Assembly: GCF_905175385.1 (NCBI RefSeq)
Contig: NZ_HG992749.1
Coordinates: forward strand, 2,480,001 to 2,544,000
Direction: 5' to 3'
DNA: 64,000 bases
Source of the DNA: Vibrio sp. B1FLJ16
Lineage (GTDB): Bacteria > Pseudomonadota > Gammaproteobacteria > Enterobacterales > Vibrionaceae
This document shows positions 18,870 to 26,144 of the stretch, one piece after another. Position numbers and translations under genes: made by a program. Each line of letters opens with the position of its first letter. Within the stretch, counting starts at the first letter, position 1. The notes beneath the pieces are model-generated. The model was not told where the DNA came from, made no database searches, and worked only from the letters and a program-made list of their open reading frames with translations.

Positions 18870-18897
18870 TTACGACCAAAGAAATTTATTTTTTTCA
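18870..18897 (-). promoter_or_regulatory. LafS-type promoter of lafA2
   Basis: TGAA, 16 nt, GGTCGTAA on the minus strand. The spacer is one A longer than at lafA1 and lafA3 because of a 7-A run, which could change promoter strength. Confidence 0.68.
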
Positions 18898-18976
18898 AAA
18901 AACACCTTATTTTTATGGCTTAAAGTTAAATTTATTCAAACCAATAAAAACCAAAGCTAAATAACAAATAATCAAT

Positions 18977-19001
18977 AAAAAAATCCCACAAAGCTGTAGG
19001 A
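18977..19001 (-). terminator. Second hairpin terminator in the lafA3-lafA2 interval
   Basis: On the minus strand TCCTACA and TGTGGGA around GCTT are followed by seven T. It is the counterpart of the hairpin in the lafA2-lafA1 interval. Confidence 0.6.
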
Positions 19002-19188
19002 AACATCTCAAAAAAATCAGACCAACAACTCCCATTTGTATTGAGTCGTATTGTAATCACTTAACCTAATTTAAAAACCTAGCAGAGAAAAGAATAAAAG
19101 GTAGATACGAAGAAAGATCACTAATACCAACGTAACAATATCAAAGAGGTTAATTTAAAAGCTGCCCAGTTGTTTTCGCTAAACCTTA

Positions 19189-19217
19189 CAAAAAAGCCCC
19201 ACATAAATGTGAGGCTT
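19189..19217 (-). terminator. Terminator of lafA3
   Basis: The same 11-bp GC-containing stem and T-run as after lafA2, ~37 nt from the lafA3 stop. Confidence 0.85.
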
Positions 19218-19254
19218 GATTAGCAGGATATAACGCTCAATCAGTTTATTGAGA

Positions 19255-20100
19255 TTAACCCAACATGCCCATTGCTAGTTGAGGAACCATCTTAGTTGCT
19301 GACAGGATGCTAGAGCCAGATTGCATCAGCATTTGTTGCTTAGACATGTTCGCACCTTCAGAAGCGTAATCTGTATCCATGATACGGCCTTTCGCTGCGT
19401 CTGTGTTCTCAGTCATGTTTTGTAGGTTAACTACTGTGTGCTCTAGACGGTTGATGCTTGCACCAAACTCTGCACGCGCTGCACCTAGCGTGTTGATAAG
19501 ACCGGTGTCACCAGATAGTGCATCAATCATTGCACTTGCAGAAGCACCGCTGATTGAACCGCCAGAAACTGTACCTAGCAGACCAGAAATTGAATTTAGA
19601 GCTGTTGATAGAGATACGTCTAGTTTCTCACCTGTTGTTGCGCCGATTTGGAAGCTAACACCTGTACCACTGAATGCACCACCTTTAAGTAGCGCCTGAC
19701 CACCAAATGAAGTGTTTTCCATGATAGCTGTCATCTCTTCTGCCAGCGCACCGAATTCAGCGTTTAGTGCTACTTTATCTGCATCTGAGTTTGAACCGTT
19801 GTTTGCCTGAAGAGCAAGGTCGTTCATACGCATCGCGATGTTGGTTACTTCATCCATCGCTCCTTCCGCTGTCTGCATCATTGAGATGCCGTCTTGCGCG
19901 TTACGCATTGCTACGTTCATACCACGAGTCTGTGTTTCCAGACGGTTAGCAATCTGCAGACCCGCTGCATCGTCAGCTGCAGAGTTGATGCGGTAACCCG
20001 TAGACAAACGCTCCATAGAAGTTGATAGTGCGTTGTTGGTTTTTGATAGTGTGTTTTGAGTAACTAGGCTTGCGTAGTTAGTGTGTACTGAAATGCCCAT
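19255..20100 (-). CDS. lafA: Lateral flagellin LafA, copy 3
   Basis: A 281-residue lateral flagellin identical in protein to copy 2 but with many synonymous differences near both ends. It is the most upstream copy and lies back-to-back with lfhA. Its promoter flank differs from those of copies 1 and 2 except for the conserved TGAA-N15-GGTCGTAA core and the region next to the start codon (GTAGGAGAATCGCC). It is therefore probably the ancestral copy from which the tandem units arose. Confidence 0.95.
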   Translation of the reverse strand: MGISVHTNYASLVTQNTLSKTNNALSTSMERLSTGYRINSAADDAAGLQIANRLETQTRGMNVAMRNAQDGISMMQTAEGAMDEVTNIAMRMNDLALQANNGSNSDADKVALNAEFGALAEEMTAIMENTSFGGQALLKGGAFSGTGVSFQIGATTGEKLDVSLSTALNSISGLLGTVSGGSISGASASAMIDALSGDTGLINTLGAARAEFGASINRLEHTVVNLQNMTENTDAAKGRIMDTDYASEGANMSKQQMLMQSGSSILSATKMVPQLAMGMLG

Positions 20101-20183
20101 GGCGATTCTCCTACTTTAATATTCGTATAGACCAAACCTACAAGCTAGTACTTTATGGTTTGTTTATGTCTTTCATAAAAGGT

Positions 20184-20210
20184 TTACGACCCGTATAAAA
20201 TTTAATTTCA
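20184..20210 (-). promoter_or_regulatory. LafS-type promoter of lafA3
   Basis: TGAA, 15 nt, GGTCGTAA on the minus strand. The surrounding bases differ from the other two flagellin promoters, so the conserved core stands out. Confidence 0.72.
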
Positions 20211-20359
20211 AAAAAGTTTATATATTTTTTGTTTTCTAATTCAACGAGACTTTTATTTAACTCTTAGCTTTCCACTACGACCTATAATTATTTACTTTTC
20301 ATTTCCATTCGATTTCTCGCTAAAAAATATTAATAAGTCCTCCAGTTCCGATAGCAATG

Positions 20360-20373
20360 TAGGACTTTTCCTA
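20360..20373 (+). promoter_or_regulatory. TAGGA-N4-TCCTA dyad upstream of lfhA
   Basis: TAGGA-CTTT-TCCTA, a perfect 5-bp dyad, is followed by a T-rich tract about 90 nt before lfhA. A 14-mer with 13 identical bases precedes fliM. It may be an operator or a small hairpin; no protein can be assigned. The remaining ~350-nt interval between lafA3 and lfhA shows the lafA3 promoter and nothing else. Confidence 0.4.
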
Positions 20374-20466
20374 TTGGTCTTTTTTTTTAGACTAAAGGAC
20401 GAAAGTAAGCTGTATATTTACGCGTCGATTATTAACTACCGAATATGTTAAGGCTTATTGTCCAGT

Positions 20467-22557
20467 ATGTTTAAAGCACGCAACATTTTTAACGCCAGAA
20501 TAGCAATACCTATCGTATTGTTGATGATTCTCGCGATGATCATCCTGCCACTACCGCCATTCTTATTGGATGCCTTCTTTACGTTTAACATCGTACTGGC
20601 GGTTACTGTCTTATTGGTGAGTACCACCACCCGTAAGGTTCTTGATTTTTCTGTTTTCCCCACCTTACTGCTTATCGCGACGCTGTTACGCTTAACACTG
20701 AACGTAGCATCAACTCGAATCGTGTTGTTAGAAGGTCATAATGGTGGCGCGGCTGCAGGTCAGGTTATCCAGTCCTTCGGTGAGGTGGTGATCGGCGGTT
20801 CTTACGTTGTCGGTATCGTGGTGTTCATCATTTTGATGATCATCAACTTCGTGGTTATCACCAAAGGTGGTGAGCGTATATCGGAAGTATCAGCACGTTT
20901 TACCCTGGATGCCCTTCCTGGTAAGCAAATGGCAATTGATGCCGACCTAAACGCTGGTCTTATTGACCAGGAACAAGCCAAAAAGCGCCGTGAAGCACTC
21001 GCTTCGGAATCAGAGTTCTATGGCGCGATGGATGGTGCGAGTAAATTCGTCCGTGGTGATGCCATTGCTGGTTTAATGATCCTGTTCATCAACCTGATTG
21101 GTGGTGTTCTGATTGGTATCTTCGAGTACGACCTGTCAGCAACAGAATCTTTCCAGACTTACGCTCTATTAACGATCGGTGACGGTCTGGTTGCTCAGAT
21201 CCCTTCACTGCTACTGGCGGTTTCGGCTGCAATTATCGTTACACGTATCGATGACGGCCAGAGTGCCAACGTTGCCGAAACGGTAAACAGACAAATATTG
21301 GCTCAGCCTGCTGTGCTTTATATGGCATCTGGTGTGATGTTTATAATCGGTAGTGTGCCAAACATGCCACACCTTGCCTTCTACACCTTTGCCGCCTTGG
21401 TTGGCTTTGTTGGCTGGCAGCAAAGTAAACGGTCTGATGAAGTTCAGCAGACTGAAGCGGCAATCATTGATGAAGAAACCAAGCCTCTGCGTAACGCAAC
21501 AGATTCACCTTTAGACTGGTCTGTGATTCCGCGTGTAGATCCGATTTCACTTTCTCTCGGCTTTAAGCTGGTACCGTTAGCAACAAAGAGCAGAAACGGC
21601 TCACTGCTGAAAAGTATTCGTGGTACGCGAAAAACACTAAGCGAGCAGGTCGGCTTTTTGCTTCCTGAAGTTGTTATACGCGATAACCTGAAATTAAAAC
21701 CCGCGGAATACGCTATCTACATAGACGGTGATGAAATTGAACGGGGTGAAGTAATACCAGACCGTTTAATGGCAGTTGGCATGAACAGTACTACGGCAAT
21801 CGACGGTATTTTAGGCCACGACCCGGCATACCAACTACCTGCGCTGTGGATCGACAGTAAAGATAAAACCAAAGCCATTAACCATGGCTATCAGGTCATC
21901 GATATTCACGATGTCATTGCAACTCACATTAACAAAGTATGTGCTGAACACTTGGATGAAATCTTTAACTACGATGACGTCAAAGCCGTCAATCAGCGTT
22001 TAGCACAAGAACATCCGGAATTACTAGAAACCCTAGGAAATGCAGTTACTCCTAACCTGCAAATGCAGGTGATTCGTCATCTTTTGGCAGAGCAGGTACC
22101 AGTCCGAAATGTGCGTACGATTGCCAATACCCTGATTGAATCAGCTGACAAAACTAAAGACCCTATACTGCTGTCATCTAATATTCGGGTTGCGATGAAA
22201 CGCACCATCATGAACTTGGTGTCTCCACGCTCTAAGCAACTGAACGTATTCACATTAGGGAGCGATTTGGACGCAGAGGTGCGCGGGGCTATTGTCACCG
22301 CACAACAGCAAGACCCGAATGTTCCACTCGATGGTATCAGCCTGAGTCCGGAAATCCTTCAGAAGTTCCAGAACAAAATGCCAAGCGTCATGCAAACAAT
22401 GCAGACTCAGGGACTAGCACCGGTGATTCTGGTTGCGCCAACCGCGCGCCCGATCATCAGTAAGTTGGGGAAAGCATTTGCACGCGGCATCATCATTTTG
22501 TCATTCAATGAAATACCTAATGACTACAGCATCAATACCTTAGGTACGATTGACTAG
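20467..22557 (+). CDS. lfhA: Lateral flagellar export gate protein FlhA (LfhA)
   Basis: A 696-residue FlhA homologue. The N-terminal half has eight membrane segments with the family signatures DFSVFPTLLLIATLLRLTLN and the FHIPEP-equivalent loop (ISEVSARFTLDALPGKQMAI). The C-terminal cytoplasmic domain that docks chaperone-substrate complexes is complete. I use the ATG; a TTG 9 nt upstream, close behind AAGG, is possible. It is divergent from lafA3 and followed by the Maf-type gene. It is a second, lateral-type export gate, presumably distinct from the polar one elsewhere in the genome. Confidence 0.94.
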   Translation: MFKARNIFNARIAIPIVLLMILAMIILPLPPFLLDAFFTFNIVLAVTVLLVSTTTRKVLDFSVFPTLLLIATLLRLTLNVASTRIVLLEGHNGGAAAGQVIQSFGEVVIGGSYVVGIVVFIILMIINFVVITKGGERISEVSARFTLDALPGKQMAIDADLNAGLIDQEQAKKRREALASESEFYGAMDGASKFVRGDAIAGLMILFINLIGGVLIGIFEYDLSATESFQTYALLTIGDGLVAQIPSLLLAVSAAIIVTRIDDGQSANVAETVNRQILAQPAVLYMASGVMFIIGSVPNMPHLAFYTFAALVGFVGWQQSKRSDEVQQTEAAIIDEETKPLRNATDSPLDWSVIPRVDPISLSLGFKLVPLATKSRNGSLLKSIRGTRKTLSEQVGFLLPEVVIRDNLKLKPAEYAIYIDGDEIERGEVIPDRLMAVGMNSTTAIDGILGHDPAYQLPALWIDSKDKTKAINHGYQVIDIHDVIATHINKVCAEHLDEIFNYDDVKAVNQRLAQEHPELLETLGNAVTPNLQMQVIRHLLAEQVPVRNVRTIANTLIESADKTKDPILLSSNIRVAMKRTIMNLVSPRSKQLNVFTLGSDLDAEVRGAIVTAQQQDPNVPLDGISLSPEILQKFQNKMPSVMQTMQTQGLAPVILVAPTARPIISKLGKAFARGIIILSFNEIPNDYSINTLGTID

Positions 22558-22623
22558 AGACGAAACTGAATACCTATATTGAGCCTAGGTGAAAGCTCAC
22601 TATCAGTAAAACCATGACATCGC

Positions 22624-22658
22624 ACACCTTACTATCAATATCATTGTAAGTAAGGTGT
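22624..22658 (+). repeat. Perfect inverted repeat between lfhA and the maf gene
   Basis: ACACCTTACT and AGTAAGGTGT are exact inverted copies separated by 15 nt and end 24 nt before the maf start codon. There is no T-run after the stem, so it is more likely an mRNA-stability element or operator than a terminator. Confidence 0.6.
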
Positions 22659-22682
22659 ACCAGTAAATAACAGGATGAGAGA

Positions 22683-24029
22683 ATGTCTCAACTTTACACT
22701 CAAAATATGCAGTTGATAGAAAAACGCTGGCCAGAAATAGCCGCGCATATTGATCAGCAAGACATTGAAGCGCTGGATGCCCAGCTTGTTGAAGCAAAAG
22801 CTCAAACCATAAGTATCAACGGTATTCAACTGAGTAGCCGATATGATGCACTAGAAGAAGCGTTTTTTTATCGTAGCCAAACCGAGGGAGACGTCTATTT
22901 TCTTTTTGGCGTTGCTTTAGGTGATATTCCTAAACTGCTCGCTCACGATCCTGGCGCCAAAGAAATCAATATCTTTGTGATTAACCCAGATATTTTTAAA
23001 CTGGTATTACATTTCACAGAGCAAAGCTGGTTAGCAGATTCGCGCTTCAATTTACACTTGGTACCCGCACAACACATTCACGTGGAACCTTTTTTACACC
23101 AAAAAGGCACGATCATCTTGCCAAGTGAAAAAGAACTGTGTAAGCGATTAGATGCCAGTCTTTACTACCGACTGGAGAATAGTATCGTTTTACAACATAT
23201 GAATGCATCGCTACTTAATGAAGAGCAGCAAGAGTTTGACACAAAGCGACTGAAAGAAAATTTACCTTCAATTCGTCAGCACAAATCGGTTAATACTCTC
23301 GTTGATAAACATCGCCACGCACACAAATCGGTGATAGTTATTGGTGCAGGACCAACACTAGAAGATAATCTCCCAGAACTTGTTCGTGTTAGCCAACTTA
23401 AAAAGCACAAACGACCATTGATCATTGCAGTCTCCATGGCGGGTAGCCTACTGCTAAAGCAAAATATTATTCCGGACATACTTGTTCATGTAGACAGAGG
23501 ACAAGGAATGGTTGCTCAAGGGAAGCACTTACCTGATTTTATTCCGTTTGAGTTAGCGTCAGAAGGTACAGCACTCGTTTACGCCACCTTGGTAGAAAGA
23601 GAAATTATTGAGGGTTGGAAAGGCAGTGCATTCTACGCAAATCTCAATACTTGCGATTATGATGAAAGCCATAAATTGCTACCTACCGACCGTTTGTTCA
23701 TCCATGGTTCAGTCATCGCGCCAGCAGTGCATATGGCAATGTCATTTGCAACCAAGAACGTCTACTTCATGGGTATGGATTTTGGTTTCCCGGATAAAAA
23801 ATTCCATGCAGGAATGTCTAACGATACCCATACGGCGGGGATCATAATGAATGAGTCCGTACTTAACGGCTATGACGAAGAGATAGAAACCGATAGAAGT
23901 TACCGTACTTTCTTAACTGGCGTAGAGTCTTTGGTAATGTCGGCTCCAAATTTAACTTTTATCAACTGTAGCCGCAAAGGCGCAAAAATAAAAAATACAG
24001 AATATTTAGATGGCAAAGAGATTGTGTAA
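22683..24029 (+). CDS. Maf/DUF115 family motility accessory protein, putative flagellin glycosyltransferase
   Basis: A 448-residue protein of the Maf (motility accessory factor, DUF115/MptE-like) type. The core starts at VIVIGAGPTLEDNL, with the glycine-rich nucleotide-binding turn at residues 221-225. It continues with LIIAVSMAGSLLLKQNIIPD, HVDRG and YFMGMDFGFPDKKFHAG. Known Maf proteins transfer nonulosonic (pseudaminic- or legionaminic-type) acids to flagellin Ser/Thr. Lateral-flagella-linked members are described in Aeromonas (Maf-5). It lies beside lfhA and the three flagellins. No sugar-biosynthesis genes are in the window. The function is inferred from family and context. Confidence 0.82.
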   Translation: MSQLYTQNMQLIEKRWPEIAAHIDQQDIEALDAQLVEAKAQTISINGIQLSSRYDALEEAFFYRSQTEGDVYFLFGVALGDIPKLLAHDPGAKEINIFVINPDIFKLVLHFTEQSWLADSRFNLHLVPAQHIHVEPFLHQKGTIILPSEKELCKRLDASLYYRLENSIVLQHMNASLLNEEQQEFDTKRLKENLPSIRQHKSVNTLVDKHRHAHKSVIVIGAGPTLEDNLPELVRVSQLKKHKRPLIIAVSMAGSLLLKQNIIPDILVHVDRGQGMVAQGKHLPDFIPFELASEGTALVYATLVEREIIEGWKGSAFYANLNTCDYDESHKLLPTDRLFIHGSVIAPAVHMAMSFATKNVYFMGMDFGFPDKKFHAGMSNDTHTAGIIMNESVLNGYDEEIETDRSYRTFLTGVESLVMSAPNLTFINCSRKGAKIKNTEYLDGKEIV

Positions 24030-24331
24030 TGGAAATTAGTAATAAAACTGAAGAGGTTTTGACTCCTTTCATTCAGCTTGCTCATATTTTACGTAATGGC
24101 GACGCCTACTCTCTTGATAAGGCGCTGGCATTCTGTAATGGTCTGATCATGAAATACCTGGCTATATTTCAAGACAAGAAAACGCTGACGGAACTGTTAG
24201 CCTCAATAAACCAGGCATACCAAAGGCGTGATCACGTTGGCTTGGCCGATATTTATGAGTACGAAATGACAGCTTATCTGAAAGCGGAAATCGAGAACTT
24301 TGCTAAAACTGACGGTACAAATAACGATTAA
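24029..24331 (+). CDS. Hypothetical 100-aa protein coupled to the maf gene
   Basis: Not recognised. Its ATG overlaps the maf stop codon (TAATG), which indicates translational coupling. The protein appears all-helical and charged, with no signal peptide or membrane segment, and ends in a polar KTDGTNND tail. The size and character would suit a partner or chaperone of the Maf protein, but that is inference from position. A terminator follows 38 nt after the stop. Confidence 0.7.
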   Translation: MEISNKTEEVLTPFIQLAHILRNGDAYSLDKALAFCNGLIMKYLAIFQDKKTLTELLASINQAYQRRDHVGLADIYEYEMTAYLKAEIENFAKTDGTNND

Positions 24332-24369
24332 TAAACTTTCGTTAGATTAACGTTGGCTATTAACCATAC

Positions 24370-24403
24370 TGGTGTCTCTAGCACAGCTAGTGACACCATT
24401 TTT
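24370..24403 (+). terminator. Terminator of the lfhA-maf run
   Basis: The stem GGTGTCTCTAGC/GCTAGTGACACC (one mismatch) with an ACA loop is followed by TTTTTAT. Confidence 0.8.
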
Positions 24404-24516
24404 ATATCTCTTAATAGCTCTAAACAGCAACGCAAAGATTCAATTCAGTATGTTTTTCCGAATGTTAGTTCTCTTTGTCTCCAATACTAAATCTGAAACT
24501 TCTCAGTACGCTGAGA

Positions 24517-24553
24517 TTAGATTCCTAGTCTCGCTTATGCTCGCTGGAATGAC
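24517..24553 (+). repeat. Dispersed 37-bp intergenic repeat, copy 1
   Basis: A 37-nt segment (begins TTAGATTCCTAGTCTCGCTT, ends GCTGGAATGAC) matches another copy at 45036-45072 at 35 of 37 positions. It lies between the converging lfhA-maf and flgA transcripts. It is a non-coding dispersed element of unknown class. Confidence 0.75.
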
Positions 24554-24610
24554 GCACCCGCATAACGTGAAATCAGCATTTAATGAGCACGTGTCTGGAT
24601 AGCTTAATTT

Positions 24611-25309
24611 CTAGTTCACTTCCACCTGACGGTTATCAATCACCGTACTTATCAGCAGCTTTCCAGACTGGCTGTTACGCACTTTGATTGTATCACCAAT
24701 GACCCCTGACTCTTCCGCAATGCCCTCTGTCGTTAACGAAAAGGTATCCGAGTTAAAGAAGATGGTTACCAAATCCCCTTTTCTTACCGCATAAGACAGG
24801 CTAATAAGCTTAGGCGTAAAAATGTCGCCGGCCTTAACATTACGTTTTAGTTGTTGACCGTTAATGGAGTCCTGGTAGTAAAATGGCTGTGAAGGCGTTT
24901 TTAGAGTAACGTTTTGTAGACGGTAGTCTTCTACAGAGAGTCTATGCCCTTTACGCATTGGGTGAGTTGCAACCAGAACTGGAATTTCAATATAGTTATT
25001 GGCGGTCAGTCTTGTGCTCCAATTTGGTTTTGCGCACTCTATGCTTATCCTTGAGCGGCCAACATCTAACGTTGACGAAGTGATGTTGGGAGGTTGAAGA
25101 CATTGAGGAAGGTTTTGCGCTGATTTAGGGCTACGTATTTCGACGTGAATCTCAGTCGCATGGGGATAGCGCGTTTTCAGTTTATGTATCGCCCACTGCT
25201 GAGCAATAGTTTCAACTTGGTCATAAACAACATCAGCCCGCAGAGGCGAGCTAATGAAAATTAGAAGTAGTGTGAGGTAATGGTTCGCTTTTAATAAGCG
25301 TAGGATCAT
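24611..25309 (-). CDS. flgA: Lateral P-ring assembly chaperone FlgA
   Basis: A 232-residue periplasmic protein. The signal peptide (HYLTLLLIFISSPLRA) is followed by a FlgA/SAF domain with VLVATHPMRKGHRLSVEDY and the C-terminal KSGKLLISTVIDNRQVEVN-like ending (MVVNS-type pattern of the family). It helps FlgI assemble the P ring around the rod. It is the last gene of flgM-flgN-flgA and overlaps flgN by 4 nt. Confidence 0.88.
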   Translation of the reverse strand: MILRLLKANHYLTLLLIFISSPLRADVVYDQVETIAQQWAIHKLKTRYPHATEIHVEIRSPKSAQNLPQCLQPPNITSSTLDVGRSRISIECAKPNWSTRLTANNYIEIPVLVATHPMRKGHRLSVEDYRLQNVTLKTPSQPFYYQDSINGQQLKRNVKAGDIFTPKLISLSYAVRKGDLVTIFFNSDTFSLTTEGIAEESGVIGDTIKVRNSQSGKLLISTVIDNRQVEVN

Positions 25310-25725
25310 GCGGTTACAGTTAGGTTCAACGACTCAACGGCCTCAGTTACAATTTGCTTTTGTAATTGTAGCTGTTCACTGTGCATAGTGAGCTTACTAT
25401 TGCACTCGTCCATCAATCCAATCAATTTATGAGATAAGTTCTCTAGCAGCAGTCCGGTCTTTTGTGGCAGTTTTTTCGCTAACTGCAAAGAGAATCGATC
25501 GTCTGTACAGCCGAACTCGGCAGCGATCAGTTGTCTTTGCTCATGAATCATCGAAATTTTAGCCGTCAATTCACTTACCCTTTGGTTAGCGGATTGCGAT
25601 TTTTCAAAGTCCATATGAATCGATGCTTTGTATAAACGGTCGAGCTCAAGACTAAGCGTCTTAACCAGTTCAATACTCTCGTGCATCTTTTGAAAATAAA
25701 CTTTTAGTTTTTCCGCTGCTTGCAT
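25306..25725 (-). CDS. flgN: Lateral flagellar chaperone FlgN
   Basis: A 139-residue, almost wholly helical protein of the FlgN type, the chaperone for hook-filament junction proteins FlgK and FlgL. Similarity is weak, as usual for FlgN. The call rests on size, coiled-coil character (AAEKLKVYFQKMHESIELVK) and position between flgM and flgA. I prefer the ATG of MQAAEKL. A GTG 30 nt upstream would add ten residues but lacks a better ribosome-binding site. Confidence 0.78.
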   Translation of the reverse strand: MQAAEKLKVYFQKMHESIELVKTLSLELDRLYKASIHMDFEKSQSANQRVSELTAKISMIHEQRQLIAAEFGCTDDRFSLQLAKKLPQKTGLLLENLSHKLIGLMDECNSKLTMHSEQLQLQKQIVTEAVESLNLTVTA

Positions 25726-25798
25726 ATTGAATTCGTACCTAAATGACAAGTGCACCTAAAAGACGGGTGAACCTAAAAAGTGAGTCTCTATAAAAGAG

Positions 25799-26083
25799 TT
25801 AGCCTCTGAAAAGAGAACGCGCCAGCTCACCCATATCGAATTGCATTTCACCGTTAGCGATTTTTTCTTTCATCGCTTTTACACGGTCCATATCAACATC
25901 TTCACTGTTGTGCATGGTAAGCGCTGCTTGCTCTACCATAGCTAAATCTGTTTCGTTCAAATCAACACTCTTAATATCTGCCTGAGTTTGTTGTTTTACT
26001 TGTTGGACTTGAAGATGGCTGTTATCAACACGTCGAACTGCATCAACATGTCTTACGCTATCAAACTTAACTGTATTCATCAT
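25799..26083 (-). CDS. flgM: Lateral anti-sigma factor FlgM
   Basis: A 94-residue FlgM-type protein with a polar, disordered first half. The C-terminal helices carry the family pattern VDMDRVKAMKEKIANGEMQF then ELARSLF. It should bind LafS and be exported when the lateral hook is finished, which frees LafS. Its promoter carries the same element as the flagellin genes, which would give feedback control. GAGG lies before the double ATG. Confidence 0.9.
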   Translation of the reverse strand: MMNTVKFDSVRHVDAVRRVDNSHLQVQQVKQQTQADIKSVDLNETDLAMVEQAALTMHNSEDVDMDRVKAMKEKIANGEMQFDMGELARSLFRG

Positions 26084-26117
26084 AATTTACCTCACTTCAC
26101 TGACTTCTATCTTTAGA

Positions 26118-26144
26118 TTACGACCACAACTCAATTTTATTTCA
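26118..26144 (-). promoter_or_regulatory. LafS-type promoter of flgM
   Basis: TGAA, 15 nt, GGTCGTAA on the minus strand, the same core and spacing as lafA1 and lafA3 although the spacer is unrelated. It overlaps the last codon of the upstream 339-aa gene and lies ~35 nt before flgM. Confidence 0.72.

Larger units (their letters stand above)
16624..20100 (-). repeat. Tandem triplication of a ~1.3-kb flagellin unit
   Basis: Three flagellin genes are spaced 1316 and 1315 bp apart. The two ~470-bp intervals are near-identical and contain the same terminator, back-up hairpin and promoter. This marks amplification with later gene conversion. The intervals hold no further gene. Confidence 0.9.

Noticed and set aside
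16772..19949. Long plus-strand ORFs opposite the three flagellin genes
   Set aside because: They are mirror frames of the highly codon-biased lafA genes and repeat in each copy; no start signals or protein features support them.
24372..24602. 76-codon ORF on the plus strand after the maf-linked gene
   Set aside because: It spans the terminator hairpin and the dispersed 37-bp repeat; it has no ribosome-binding site and looks like chance translation of intergenic DNA.
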